A DNA stretch of 64,000 bases, from positions 302,199,455 through 302,263,454 of the forward strand of contig NC_073746.1 of NCBI RefSeq assembly GCF_029784135.1, written 5' to 3'. The notes beneath the pieces are model-generated. The model was not told where the DNA came from. It worked only from the letters and a program-made list of their open reading frames with translations, and searched no databases. The translations under genes were made by a program, and so were the position numbers. Source of the DNA: Toxorhynchites rutilus septentrionalis (taxonomy: Eukaryota > Arthropoda > Insecta > Diptera > Culicidae). How positions within the stretch are numbered: position 1 is the stretch's first letter; the number at the start of each line of letters is the position of its first letter. Shown one piece after another: positions 11,756 to 22,800 of this stretch.

Positions 11756-12087
11756 AGCCGCCATTAAAATTTGCCATATGATAATTAAAATTTCAATTTT
11801 GGTTGAAAATGAAAATGTAAAAAAAATAAAAAAAGTTCTCATCCGAAAATTAAATTAATTTAGTATTTTATATGTAAGGTATAGGAATTTAGTTGAAAAG
11901 GTTCAGAATTCCATATCATATTCATAATTGTAATATGCTACCTGTTCGATTATGGCATTGTTAGTTCTTGGTAACACGAAACTTTGTCAGAGAGCCATTG
12001 TCGAACAATGCTTGTTTGCCTTTTTGCCTTCCGTGAAATCATTGTTTTTACCCGAGTTCTTGAACATGATAAATAATAAATGGACTC
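11756..12087. other. AT-rich flank between two transposons
   Basis: Nothing recognised. It separates the ITmD37E element from the 5' target duplication of the I-type LINE. Confidence 0.45.
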
Positions 12088-12102
12088 AAGGAACCACGGA
12101 AC
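12088..12102. repeat. 5' target-site duplication of the I-type LINE
   Basis: AAGGAACCACGGAAC is repeated exactly at 18122-18136 after the poly(A) tail. A 15-bp direct repeat bounding a poly(A)-tailed element marks target-primed reverse transcription and places the LINE 5' end at 12103. Confidence 0.9.
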
Positions 12103-12551
12103 ATTCCTCGCTAACAACTTGATGGAGCTGGATGTGCTATTCATCACTCCTCAAGCATTGTTCTCGAAGTTTTTTTTTCTCTTCTCCCCAACGAGTTGGT
12201 TTTTTTTTCTCGTGTGTTCTGTGGTGAATTAGTGCCCAAAGTGCCCAAAGCAGCCAGAACCGAGGAAGCAGCGCCTCTGCAGTGGTCTGGATCGGCGTCT
12301 GTAGTGGATCAATAACCATAACGGCATCGTCAACACGTGGTTGACAACAATAACAACAATCAGTTGAGTACAACAATAACTTCTGCTATTGTGTTGTCTC
12401 CGTAGCGCGTGACTTTTGTGTCTCCCTTAATAGGGTAACAGAGCGCATATCGGAACAACAAATTTATGTGATTATTTTTATTTTATTTAAGTTTTTTTTT
12501 TTTACAAGTGAGATAAAAAAATTGTAAAGATAATAATCGTTCGTTCTAAGA

Positions 12552-14104
12552 ATGGAGGAGGGTGGGGGTCTAGACATGGACATTTCAGACTCCCCCTCGC
12601 TTGCTCAAGCAGGGTGTAGTAAGTCCCTTAAACGGACTCCTATGCCCGAAGATTCTTCTTCTGGGGACGAGTCAACTCACACTACCAAGCCCCCCTCCAA
12701 AAAAAAGATTGCAAACCTTTCCCCTGATTCCTCCAATACTTCCACCCAATCATCGACATCCCTTCCCCCCTCTGATGTTACTGTCCCCACTCAAACCTTG
12801 TCCTCGAATTCCTCTCCTATTGTTTCCGCTCCCCGTGTCAGGGTTTATCCGGACGATGCGCCTGACGCTGGTCCTTGGGTTGTTTTTTTCCGGCCCAAAC
12901 CTAATGGTAAAGCCTTGAGGGTCGTACAGATTATGACAGATCTGAAAAGATACACCTCTGTTTCGGAAATTTGCAAAGTAAGACCGAACAAACTGCGAGT
13001 TGTCGTGACTAACCGAAAGGACGCGAACGATATTGTTGCTGATAAGCATTTCATCCTCGAATATCGAGTTTTTATTCCCTCCCATAACGTAGAAATTGGG
13101 GGCGTTATATCTGAAACGGGTCTGACGTGCAAAACTATAGAAAGTATGGGAGTTGGCAGGTTCAAGAGGCTTCCTTCGATGGAAGTCAAAATCTTGGAAT
13201 GTCGCCAACTTGGAAAAGTTACACAGGAAGGAGTAGAAAAGAAATTTACGCCGTACGACTCGTTTCGAGTCACTTTTGCTGGTGCCGCCCTCCCTGACTA
13301 CGTTATGGTGGACAAATTGAGGCTGCCGGTGCGACTCTTCGTGCCAAAGCCCATGACTTGCAACAAATGCAAGTCAGTTGGTCATACAGCAGCTTATTGC
13401 GCCAACAAGGAGCGCTGTGCCACATGCGGAGAGCAACATGAGGGGAAATCCTGCAGTGCGACTGAGCATAAGTGTCCATATTGCGGGGGATCCCACACGT
13501 GCTCTCAGCTTGTGAAACTTACAAGAGTCGCTGGGATAAACAAAAGCGCTCTTTGAAGGAACGCTCGAAACGCACTTTCGCGGATATCTTAAAGGGCGCT
13601 TCCCCACTGGCTCAACAACAACCATTACCAACAAACAATGTCTTTGCTTCACTGCCAGTTGACGAATTGGAAGCGGATACAGCTAACGAGGGCACACCGT
13701 TTATTTTCAAAGGGAATTCCCGGCGCAAAAATGTGTCCACTCCCAAAGTTCAACGACAAGTCCCATCGGTGGTACCCCATGTTAGCTTGCCTAAAATATC
13801 GAGTGCAGCGGACAAGCAAAATCAGGTTCCTCCTGGCTTCCGTGGGAATAGTTCACCTTCGAACGACCCAGCACTCGAGGGGACATCAAAAACCCCAACT
13901 GTCCCTTTTTTTGCGTCCAGCTCAACTTCCCAATCGGGATTTATAAAGTTGACTGACCTTGTGGATCAAATCTTCACGTGTTTTAATGTTTCCGATTCCA
14001 TCAGAACCATTGTCATCTCAATGCTTCCAGTACTAAAGACAATTTTGCAACAATTGATGCAAACATGGCCCCTCCTTGCAATGATTATCTCTCTTGATGT
14101 CTAA
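12552..14104 (+). pseudogene. I-clade ORF1 protein, one-base frameshift
   Basis: ATG 12552 opens a frame that runs to 13556; the remainder of the protein is in another frame and ends at 14104. The first ~90 residues are Ser/Thr/Pro-rich. Residues about 100-265 form a region with the look of an RNA-recognition-type fold, followed by zinc knuckles CNKCKSVGHTAAYC (about 270) and CATCGEQHEGKSC (about 289). A third knuckle starts at residue 308 (CPYC) and is cut at the G run 13485-13489, where the following His and Cys lie in the shifted frame. A one-base loss in a six-G run explains this: in that case the spacing becomes CX2CX4HX4C and ORF1 would be about 517 residues. Programmed -1 frameshifting is less likely, as no classical slippery heptamer is present. 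A sequencing or assembly error is also possible. Confidence 0.85.
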
Positions 14105-17100
14105 TTTGAATAGAGAGGTCGGAGATATCACTGTTTTACAGTGGAATTGTCGTAGTCTTATCCCTAAATTGGATGCATTCAAATTTTTAATTCATAAGTT
14201 CAATTGTGATGTTTTTGCTCTGTCCGAAACTTGGCTTTCTTCGCGAGATGATCTCTCTTTCCACGATTTTAATATTATACGCTTGGACCGTGATGACAGA
14301 TACGGAGGGGTGCTTTTGGGGATCAATAAGTGCCACTCATTTTTTAGAATTGACCTTCCACCTATTGGAGGGATCGAAGCTGTTGCTTGTCATGCAAACA
14401 TTAAAGGCAAAGACCTCTGTATTGTCAGCTTGTATTGGCCTCCGAGAGCTGCGGTTAGCCGCAAACAACTTGTTGACATGTGCTCACTCCTTCCTGAGCC
14501 ACGATTGATCTTGGGAGACTTCAACTCTCACGGAACTGCCTGGGGGGAACAGTACGACGACAATCGTTCATTGTTGATATATGACCTTTGTAACAGCTTC
14601 AATATGACCGTTTTGAACACTGGGGAAACAACACGTGTGCCTAAACCTCCTGCTAACCCAAGTGCTCTTGACCTCTCGCTTTGCTCGAATTCACTATCGT
14701 TAGATTGCAAGTGGAATGTAATCCAGGATCCCAACGGTAGTGATCACTTGCCAATCAAAATTTCCATCACCATTGGGTCGAATTCTTCTGAATCTATAAA
14801 CATGGCATATGACCTCACAAGACACATTGACTGGAAAAAATATGCGGACGCGATTACTCTAGCCATCAATTCCAGAGATGGTTTACCTCCATTGGAGGAG
14901 TATAACTTCCTTTCTCGTTTGATCCATGACAGCGCGGTTCGCGCTCAAACGAAACCCATCCCAGGTTCCACCATTCACCGAAGGCCTCCCAATCCATGGT
15001 GGGATAGCCAATGTTCAAAGCTTTATGTAGAAAAATCGAATGCATTTAAAGCTTTTCGGAAACGTGGAACTCCTGAAAATTTTCAAACGTATTTAGCCCT
15101 TGAGAATCAATTTAAAAACTTGATCAAAGGTAAAAAACGTGCTTATTGGCGAAATTTCGTGGGAGGTTTGTCACGAGAAACGTCAATGAAAAAATTATGG
15201 AAAGTGGCTCGAAACATGAGAAATCGCTCTTCATCGAATGAAAGCGAGGAATATTCACATCGATGGATTTTTAATTTTGCGCGAAAGGTTTGTCCCGATT
15301 TCGCTCCCGTGCAAAGAATTGTTCGAGATATACCACAAGATAGGTGCGATCTTGATTCCGAGTTTTCGATGGTAGAATTCTCTCTTGCTCTCCTTTCAAG
15401 TAACAATTCGGCTCCAGGATCGGATAGAATTAAGTTCAACTTGTTAAAAAACCTCCCCGATGTGGCCAAACATCGCTTGTTGAATTTATTCAATAAGTTT
15501 CTGGAGCATAATGTTGTTCCGGATGATTGGAGACAAGTACGAGTTATAGCTATTCAAAAACCCGGAAAACCCGCGTCCGACTTCAATTCGTACCGCCCAA
15601 TAGCAATGCTGTCTTGTATACGGAAATTGTTGGAGAAAATGATCTTGTTTCGCCTTGATCGTTGGGTTGAAACGAATGCCTTACTCTCAGATACACAATA
15701 TGGGTTCCGTAGGGGCAAGGGGACGAATGATTGTCTTGCGTTGCTTTCTTCAGAAATTCAAATGGCTTACGCCGAAAAAAAACAAATGGCTTCAGTATTC
15801 TTGGACATAAAGGGGGCCTTTGATTCTGTTTCAATAGAGGTTTTGTCAGACAAATTACACTCTCGGGGTCTGCCGCCTCTATTGAATAATATGTTATATA
15901 ACTTGCTTTGTGAGAAACATTTGAACTTTTCTCACGGAGATTCGGCAGTAAGTCGGTTCTCTTACATGGGCCTCCCCCAGGGCTCATGTTTAAGCCCCCT
16001 TTTGTACAACTTCTATGTAAGCGACATCGACAATTGCCTTACACAAAATTGCAGCCTAAGACAACTTGCAGATGATGGAGTGGTGTCTGTCGTAGGATCA
16101 AACGAATCCGACCTGCAAGGACCCTTACAAGATACTTTGAACAATTTTTCAACCTGGGCCATTGGGCTAGGGATCGAATTCTCCACGGAGAAAACAGAGA
16201 TGGTGGTTTTTTCTAGGAAGCATAGACCAGCAAAACCAAAGCTTCAACTTTTGGGTAAACCGATCACTCATGCTATGTCATTCAAGTATCTTGGGGTCTG
16301 GTTCGACTCCAAATGTACTTGGGGGGTCCATATTAGGTATCTGAGTAAAAAATGTCAACAAAGAATAAACTTTCTCCGTACAATTACCGGCACCTGGTGG
16401 GGAGCCCATCCCGAAGATCTTATAATGTTGTATCGAACAACTATTCTCTCAGTGATGGAGTATGGCAGTTTCTGTTTTCAATCAGCTGCCAAAACACACC
16501 TCATTAAACTCGAGCGAATTCAGTATCTTTGTCTCCGTATTGCGTTGGGATGTATGCCCTCAACGCATACCATGAGTCTCGAGGTTTTGGCAGGCCTACT
16601 CCCACTAAAAGATCGCTTCAATTTATTATCTCTTCGGTTCCTCATCCGGTGTAAGGTTATGAACCCATTGGTGATCGGGAATTTTGAGCAGCTGATCGAG
16701 CTAAATTTTCACTCCGGATTCATGAGTTCATATCATGAATTCATCTCCATGCAGGTTGATCCTTCTTCGTATATTCCCAACCGTGTTTGTTTTCCTGACT
16801 ACATCAATTCCTCTGTGCATTTTGATCTGTCCATGAAACAGGATATCCATGGATATTCAGATTATCAACGATCGAGGATCGCTCCAACGATCTTCGATTC
16901 AAAGTATGGGGGTATCAATTGTGATAATATGTACTTTACTGATGGGTCCTCTATGAATGAGTCCACAGGATTTGGAGTGTTCAACGAAATTTTTAGCACC
17001 TCCCACAGTCTTCAGAATCCTTGCTCAGTGTATATTGCTGAATTGGCAGCGATATACTGGGCGCTGGACAGCGTCGCCTCACGACCTGTTGAACACTATT

Positions 17101-17780
17101 ACATTGTAACGGATAGTCTTAGCTCTGTCGAAGCTATCCGTTCAGTGAGGCCGGAAAAGCACTCGCCGTACTTCCTTGAGAGAATACGAGAAATTTTGAG
17201 TGCTTTATCCAGACGCTGTTATGTCATTACCTTTGTCTGGGTCCCTTCACATTGCTCAATTCCGGGTAATGAGAGGGCTGACTCATTAGCAAAGGTAGGT
17301 GCGATTGAAGGCGACATTTACCAGCGTCAAATCGCCTTCAATGAATTTTTTTCTTTAGTCCGTAAAAATACCATCGCTAACTGGCAACGCAAATGGAACG
17401 AAGATGAATTGGGCCGGTGGTTTCACTCGATTATCCCTAAGGTTAGCCTCAAACCGTGGTTCAAAAGTCTGGACTTGAGTCGGGACTTTATTCGCACCTT
17501 CTCCCGACTCATGTCCAATCACTGTTCGTTAGATGCGCTTCTCTTTCGTTTCAATCTTTCCAGCAACAATCTCTGCGTCTGTGGTCAAGGTTATCACGAC
17601 ATCGAGCATGTTGTTTGGTCGTGCGAGATGTATCTTGTCGCCAGATCGAATTTAGAAAACTCCCTTCGGGCCCGAGGAAGACAGCCCAATGTGCCGGTGA
17701 GAGATGTGTTGGCTCGGTTAGACCTTGATTACATGACCCAAATATATGTTTTCCTTAAAGCTATCGATCTTCGTGTGTGA
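14097..17780 (+). CDS. I-clade ORF2 polyprotein: endonuclease, reverse transcriptase, RNase H
   Basis: The intact frame of 1227 residues uses ATG 14097, which overlaps the ORF1 stop by 8 bases (ATGTCTAA). In order: an apurinic-type endonuclease (WNCRSL near 16, SETW, GDFNSHGTAWG near 140, SDH near 214); a reverse transcriptase (YGFRRGKG near 535, FLDIKGAFD near 570, GLPQGSCLSPLLYN near 625, LADDG with Asp 659-660); an RNase H with the D-E-D-D set (TDGSS near 949, AELAA near 982, TDSLS near 1006, GNERADSLA near 1062); and a C-terminal zinc motif (CVCGQGYHDIEHVVWSC, about 1160-1176). The protein nicks target DNA and reverse-transcribes the element RNA. All catalytic residues I can check are present, so this ORF could be functional. 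The overlap suggests that translation depends on ORF1 termination and reinitiation. Confidence 0.95.
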   Translation: MSNLNREVGDITVLQWNCRSLIPKLDAFKFLIHKFNCDVFALSETWLSSRDDLSFHDFNIIRLDRDDRYGGVLLGINKCHSFFRIDLPPIGGIEAVACHANIKGKDLCIVSLYWPPRAAVSRKQLVDMCSLLPEPRLILGDFNSHGTAWGEQYDDNRSLLIYDLCNSFNMTVLNTGETTRVPKPPANPSALDLSLCSNSLSLDCKWNVIQDPNGSDHLPIKISITIGSNSSESINMAYDLTRHIDWKKYADAITLAINSRDGLPPLEEYNFLSRLIHDSAVRAQTKPIPGSTIHRRPPNPWWDSQCSKLYVEKSNAFKAFRKRGTPENFQTYLALENQFKNLIKGKKRAYWRNFVGGLSRETSMKKLWKVARNMRNRSSSNESEEYSHRWIFNFARKVCPDFAPVQRIVRDIPQDRCDLDSEFSMVEFSLALLSSNNSAPGSDRIKFNLLKNLPDVAKHRLLNLFNKFLEHNVVPDDWRQVRVIAIQKPGKPASDFNSYRPIAMLSCIRKLLEKMILFRLDRWVETNALLSDTQYGFRRGKGTNDCLALLSSEIQMAYAEKKQMASVFLDIKGAFDSVSIEVLSDKLHSRGLPPLLNNMLYNLLCEKHLNFSHGDSAVSRFSYMGLPQGSCLSPLLYNFYVSDIDNCLTQNCSLRQLADDGVVSVVGSNESDLQGPLQDTLNNFSTWAIGLGIEFSTEKTEMVVFSRKHRPAKPKLQLLGKPITHAMSFKYLGVWFDSKCTWGVHIRYLSKKCQQRINFLRTITGTWWGAHPEDLIMLYRTTILSVMEYGSFCFQSAAKTHLIKLERIQYLCLRIALGCMPSTHTMSLEVLAGLLPLKDRFNLLSLRFLIRCKVMNPLVIGNFEQLIELNFHSGFMSSYHEFISMQVDPSSYIPNRVCFPDYINSSVHFDLSMKQDIHGYSDYQRSRIAPTIFDSKYGGINCDNMYFTDGSSMNESTGFGVFNEIFSTSHSLQNPCSVYIAELAAIYWALDSVASRPVEHYYIVTDSLSSVEAIRSVRPEKHSPYFLERIREILSALSRRCYVITFVWVPSHCSIPGNERADSLAKVGAIEGDIYQRQIAFNEFFSLVRKNTIANWQRKWNEDELGRWFHSIIPKVSLKPWFKSLDLSRDFIRTFSRLMSNHCSLDALLFRFNLSSNNLCVCGQGYHDIEHVVWSCEMYLVARSNLENSLRARGRQPNVPVRDVLARLDLDYMTQIYVFLKAIDLRV

Positions 17781-18090
17781 TTGTACCTATGTCCTTATAC
17801 CCTCCTTTTCATCCATTGCGAGCGATTGGCCCCCATGGTATAAACAGTAAAATAAGTTGAAATGTAAATATACAATAGATTTAAGAATCGAGTGTGATCA
17901 TCAACATTGTAACAATTCCCTTATATCCCATCCCTTTCCTGAAAGATGTCACCCTCTAAACTCGAGTAAACCGCGAGTAATCGGTTTTCCACCTTACTAA
18001 CCATAGTGTTAGGAAAATTATTTATGTATAGTTTTAAAACATATACTTAAGAATTCGGCTCCTTTAAACTAATGTAACTGAGCCTGTAAA

Positions 18091-18123
18091 AATAAACGAT
18101 TTATATAAAAAAAAAAAAAAAAA
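18091..18123 (+). promoter_or_regulatory. LINE poly(A) signal and tail
   Basis: AATAAA at 18091 precedes a run of 17 A (18107-18123). Upstream, GGCTC and GAGCC can pair to form a stem close to the 3' end (about 18058-18086). Similar GGCT/AGCC tails occur in the LINE scrap at 828-1205 and in the SINE at 54864-55165. Confidence 0.8.
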
Positions 18124-18136
18124 GGAACCACGGAAC
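18122..18136. repeat. 3' target-site duplication of the I-type LINE
   Basis: Exact second copy of AAGGAACCACGGAAC (see 12088-12102). Its first two A residues overlap the poly(A) tail, so the non-ambiguous length is 13 bp. Confidence 0.9.
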
Positions 18137-20137
18137 GCCCACCCAAAAGTTGGAGGTGAAAACCTTTTGATGCTGGTACAGTTCGAACAAATTAAGCAAC
18201 ACAATTTTGGCGGGTTGCAAAATTTAACGAGTATAATATTATAATCCTGCCATGCATGATTTCCAAATCATTTCTCGGTATTTGATTACCTGATAATTAG
18301 GTAATTTGAAGCCGAATTATAGCCTTAGAAAAAGCCAATGGAAAAACGTTGATCTAAATTCTCGGTTTTGAGAAAGGCGTCAAGTCAAGTCAAGTCAAGT
18401 CATCAATTATCTGGCCAGCAACGGACCACCCGCGAAGCGATAATTTATTATCAACAAACACCAGACATCAGACCACTCAGCCACATCACATCATACGATC
18501 CAGAATTCAAGATCGTAAACGATCCCACGATTCAAGATCAGAATAAACAATCATTTCCATTATTTCGCACAATGCAGAATTTAGCGATAGGACTAGAATC
18601 AGGGCACAGCGAGATTATATACAGATATCCTAAGATTCTATGTTTAGTTCTCAAGTGAAAAGGAATATAGGCATATTGGTGCCAAAGTAATGTTTTTCTA
18701 AGTAAACCAATTGTTAAAGTATTAACTCGTCCACTCTGCAGCCGCCGTCAACTATTTGCTAGCTGGATGACTGATGAATCGTGAATGACTGGTGAGAGAG
18801 TGTTCAATGTTTTAAACTTTTGCACTTCATTAACCTTGAAAAAGGCCAATTTAGAAAACTTATCCTAAATTCTCACCCTTGAAGGAAGCCATTTTAGATG
18901 CCCTCGTCGCTGTCGCACGGCTGCTTACTTTCTGTGTGATTGGTGCTTGAGCACTCATGAGTGTCTGATTCAGATGTCTGTGTTCGGGTAGCAATTAATA
19001 TGATGTTTTCGTCAATAATATGAATTTATATTATTGACAAAAACACATGTTTTTCACGAATTGATGGATATAAAAATCATGACAATTTAGTTATTGACGT
19101 TTGAAGAATCTCATCAAAACGGGACATTTTTCCAAACTTACATCCTTCCAGAAAACCGTAGTACTACGACAAAAAGTTCTATTGGCGTTTCTCTAGCATC
19201 AATCGTACAATAATATACTTGGAGTCAATTTAAAAAAAAAAAAGAATATCCTATCAACTGTGTTCCTTACCAAACCTATATCTCCAACGTCCTGAAAAGC
19301 TCTATTCCCCAAAGAAATAATACACATACACATAATATACAGTGCAGGACCTGTCGTAAAACGGCAACATAAATCCGAAACCGAATTGGTTGTGTATTGT
19401 CGGCGGCACCTTTAGTTCTCAACCGAAGAATACTGCTCTCACCGCAGTAAAACATTTTCTTCAAATCCATCCTGAAATACACTGAACTTTGGAGCCATTT
19501 TAACCCTGGAAACATTTCTCGAATTGGCGAATTGAATAATCGATCGGAAAATGTCATCAATATGCACGAGACCACTCTTAAAAGCACACAAGATCTCTTC
19601 CAACAAAAAATGTAAATTCATTCACCTCTAGCCTTGAAAAATGTCGATTCAGGAAACCTAACCTAAACTCCTAAAGACCATTCGAATGGTCTTGCCGCCG
19701 GCAACGACTGGTTGTTAGTTGGATGTCTGCCGAATCGTAATTTCTTCTAAAAATTGAACCATAGAGCAAACCAATTTAAACCTCTCACTCGATACAAGGT
19801 GATATGTGTGGAATTAATTTTCTATTCTACTTAACAAACGTATATTTCATTACACAAAATACTTTCGGCACGAGCAATCGGCACAGCAGTAACATTTCCA
19901 AATTCACTATCGGCTTTAACAACGTTGGCTGATCGCTGACTAGAGTGAAACTAAATCGAAACAACTGATACCTTTAGCTTGATGCAACGTACATCTATAA
20001 AAAAACATGCTATGTAAGCTAACGCCCGAATTTAATCCAAAAATGTTACTTGTTTGCATTTTTAGAAAACATGAGCAGCGAAAAAAAAAGCCTACTTTGT
20101 TTATTCAATACTTTTATTACTTGTTTTACTATTTCCA
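18137..20137. other. unrecognised DNA with imperfect local repeats
   Basis: No gene is recognised. A short tandem TCAAG array lies at about 18378-18402. A degenerate motif of the form CCTTGAAAAAGGCCAAT then TCCTAAATTCTC recurs near 18325, 18833 and 19630, suggesting an old diverged repeat. Confidence 0.4.
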
Positions 20138-20700
20138 CTAGACATTCCATGTCAAACCGATATAGTGGTTCACATATTTTCGTGAAAAGTGGTCTATTTA
20201 TTCTTTGTAGCATAATGTACTCATTTCCATTTTAGGGCGGTCCGAAAAATCAATTTTCCAGGTTTTTTTCTAAAAAGATTTTTTTTTGAAAATTTATAAC
20301 TTTTGAACTACTGAACCGATTCGAATGATCGATATACCGAATTAAAGACAATCAGTTGGTTTTTTTTTGAAAAAAAAATATAGTTTCAAAAAATATAGAT
20401 TTTGTTTTCCTAATTATTGATTGTATTTGTTTTTTTTTTGTTGTTTTCATGGTTTCGGACTAGAGGGTGCAAATTTTTTTTATATTTTTTCTTGAAAGTT
20501 TAGGGTTCTTTAAATTACATATCCAAAAATCTGAGATGCTATTTTCTTCGTTTCTAAGTTATGATTTTTCAAATTTAACCGATGGTCCGAAAAATCATTT
20601 TTTGCTTTTTCTTCCCAAAAAACCTTTGTTCAAAAATTTATAATTTTTGAACTACTTGACCGATTCAGATGATCGACATATCAAATTAAAGCCTACAAAA
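20138..20700 (+). mobile_element. one arm of the long foldback element
   Basis: It starts at CATTCCATGTCAAACCGATA and continues through TTTGAACTACT, ACCGATTCGAATGATCGATA and related phrases. This matches the left arm of the foldback elements at 35834-40733 and 50224-57917. The second arm is absent, so this is a truncated and older copy. Confidence 0.75.
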
Positions 20701-21229
20701 ATATATTGTCATCGTTCCTGGTAGCTTCACTCTAGTACACTCTTAGAAAAAATGGTATGTATGATGAATATTTTGGTAAATACTACCAATTATTAGTTAT
20801 TTTTGCCGGTGGAATTATGTATACATATTACGCGATAAAAACTATGGATGGGTTATACCTATGATATGACCGCAAGGTTGACGTAGGACTGCCGTTGGCT
20901 TAGCAACCATGTGTTTTTTTTTCACCTCGGATGTTCCTCATTGGGTACGATATCGCCGCTGTGCAGAGCTATTGATTAAACTAGTGAATGTATGAAACAA
21001 TTTACGTATTCAATTGCAAACAAATCCCAATTTAGGTCAATTCATGCATTGTGGTAATGGTTATCGCAGCAAATAGTTATCAACATTTAGCCTAATCATC
21101 AAGCGGTATGCGTAGAAGTTCAGTGAGCTGGCGACATGAAGGGAAATGCAGTCTTGAATAACCGAGCCAAAGCGTTGCATTTGCACCCGATTTGTTAGCA
21201 AAATGAATCTGTAGTGTAAAAATACAAGG

Positions 21230-21535
21230 GGGTATAAAAGTACTGCCGAGATCTGCAATGCCGATTTTCCCAACTTTTTAGTTTCGGAATCTGTGTTGGG
21301 AAAAAAACATTCCTGTTTGCAAAATTGCAAGCGAGTACAAAAGTACTCGCTGCTTGCATCTCATTTGCAATGCCAATTTCCCCACGCTCCATGGTTTTGA
21401 AGTCTGTGTTAGGGAAACATTGCGATTTGCAGAAACACAAACGAGTACAAAAGTACCCGCTGCTTGCATCTAATTTATAATGCCAGTTTCCCCTGGCTCC
21501 ATGGTTTTGAAGTCTGTGTTAGGGAAACATCCATT
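21230..21535 (-). repeat. minisatellite, about 110-bp units, inside GACG copy 1
   Basis: TGTGTT followed by GGGAAACATT recurs at 21292, 21405 and 21515. Each unit carries the hairpin GAGTACAAAAGTACTC or a one-base variant, and the phrase GCAATGCC. Related units of about 96 bp occur in copies 2, 6 and 8. Confidence 0.8.
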
Positions 21536-21572
21536 CATTCCAGCGATGCTACCTCAATCGTTGCGCAATCAT

Positions 21573-21608
21573 AACTGAGTAGATTTCCGAGCGGCACTCG
21601 CTTATATA
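21573..21608 (-). promoter_or_regulatory. TATA plus initiator promoter in GACG copy 1
   Basis: On the minus strand TATATAAG (21601-21608) is followed about 31 bases later by TCAGTT (21573-21578), the arthropod initiator at correct spacing. A CCAATC box lies just upstream. The arrangement is conserved in copy 5, arguing against chance. Confidence 0.6.
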
Positions 21609-21865
21609 CCGATTGGGGTGATTTCAATAGCCTGCTTTGAAATCAATTTTAAGGCTATTGAAACAAGTTTTTGGATTAAAAAGTAAAAAGCATAGATCGC
21701 GTAGATATTTCATCTTTCGAATGAAGTGTTTATCATACCATTTCATTCAGTTGTTTAGGAGCTATTAACGCTCAAAATCTCGGTCTCCGGCGTAACGCTT
21801 CCGTTTTCGAAACTTTGAACTTACACCCCAGTATAGAAATGAAAGACGTAGTCCTACGTCAAAAT

Positions 21866-22624
21866 AGTAAACAAATGTCAAACCAGCAGTATGAGCCGTT
21901 GGTTTAACATATACCCAAAACATGTTTGAAAATGATTGAAAATAATTAGCAATAATACATACAGGTAATGTATTATTGCTATTCACAATGTTACCAATGC
22001 CGTGTACCAATCGTTGATAGGTATGTGTATTGGATCTGACATTCATTTTACATTCGGCCGGTAATATCTACAGAAAATATGTGCATAATGTTAGCATTAC
22101 TAAACATTTGAGATGTTTTTTTACCAAGGATTTTTATGGGTATACTCCCGTATAAAACTGCAAACTTTGTCCTGCCCAAAATTTATTTTTCGTTATCACA
22201 TCCACGTTTTATTACTAAGCGCACGTTCATGGGTCCAATCACAGAACTGTTCATTGATTGATCGTCTAATCTACCCTTTAAAATTATTTTCTAAAATATG
22301 ATAGAATTAAGATAGCCCTAAATCAGACCTTTCTCGAGTTTTGCTCCTATTAACACATTCGGTGATCCATTTTTATTTGTATAGATAGGAGACGATATAG
22401 GGGTGCGTTTTATCACATTAAAATCAATTTCCACATTCGAACGAAGAACAATTTCGCTACCGCAAACATCAAATGGACTAACAACGCTGGTCAATATGAA
22501 ATTGTAGAACACATGCGAATTGAATTCTTTGAATTTTCTCATTTTTCTTTAGAGTTTTCCGAAAATTTTCAATTGTCATGTTTGGTTGGAATATGTTAGA
22601 TTGAAATATTTGCATTATTTTTAT
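21866..22624. other. unrecognised DNA
   Basis: No coding sequence, RNA gene or repeat recognised between the GACG element and the CAGA-tailed repeats. Confidence 0.4.
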
Positions 22625-22800
22625 GGGACCCCCTCTTCTTTCCAGGGGAGGAAGAGGTGTCATACAATCATGGAAACAATTCTCGTACCCAAGAACCCTC
22701 ACATCCCAAATTTGGCTCCATTTGCTTGATTAGTTTTCGAGTTATGCAAAAGTTTATGTTTCATTTGTACACCCAACATTGATTTTTAGGTCATGTTTTG
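22625..22800 (+). repeat. CAGA-tailed interspersed repeat, partial copy
   Basis: It shares the phrases CCAAATTTGGCTCCATTTGC and GATTAGTTTTCGAGTTATGC with the repeat at 23290-23595, but the CAGACAGA tail is missing. Confidence 0.55.

Larger units (their letters stand above)
12103..18121 (+). mobile_element. full-length I-clade non-LTR retrotransposon (MosquI-like)
   Basis: About 6.0 kb between 15-bp target duplications: a 5' UTR of about 450 bp (12103-12551), ORF1 (nucleic-acid-binding, zinc knuckles), ORF2 (endonuclease, reverse transcriptase, RNase H, zinc motif), a 3' UTR of about 320 bp, AATAAA and a 17-A tail. An RNase H domain after the reverse transcriptase together with a three-knuckle ORF1 indicates the I clade; MosquI is the known mosquito member. 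Exact target duplications and an intact ORF2 indicate a young insertion. A 5'-truncated relative lies inside the mariners at 59031-59678 and 62212-62861. Confidence 0.92.
20841..21860 (-). mobile_element. GACG-family repeat element, copy 1
   Basis: Read on the minus strand it starts with the palindrome GACGTAGGACTACGTC (21845-21860, preceded by a T run). It ends just after AGTCCTACGTCAACCTTGCG (around 20871-20890) at a T run near 20841. The interior resembles copy 5 (46694-47829) for several hundred bases: a TATA/initiator promoter, then a minisatellite. There is no open reading frame of note. I do not recognise the family; see copies 2 to 8. Confidence 0.7.

Noticed and set aside
13472..14104. 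separate third gene of the LINE
   Set aside because: It continues the ORF1 zinc-knuckle region in another frame; a one-base indel explains it better than an independent ORF.
18325..19690. degenerate histone-like stem-loops (GGCCTTTTTCAAGG type)
   Set aside because: Stems are mismatched, and flanking ACCA and purine elements are absent.
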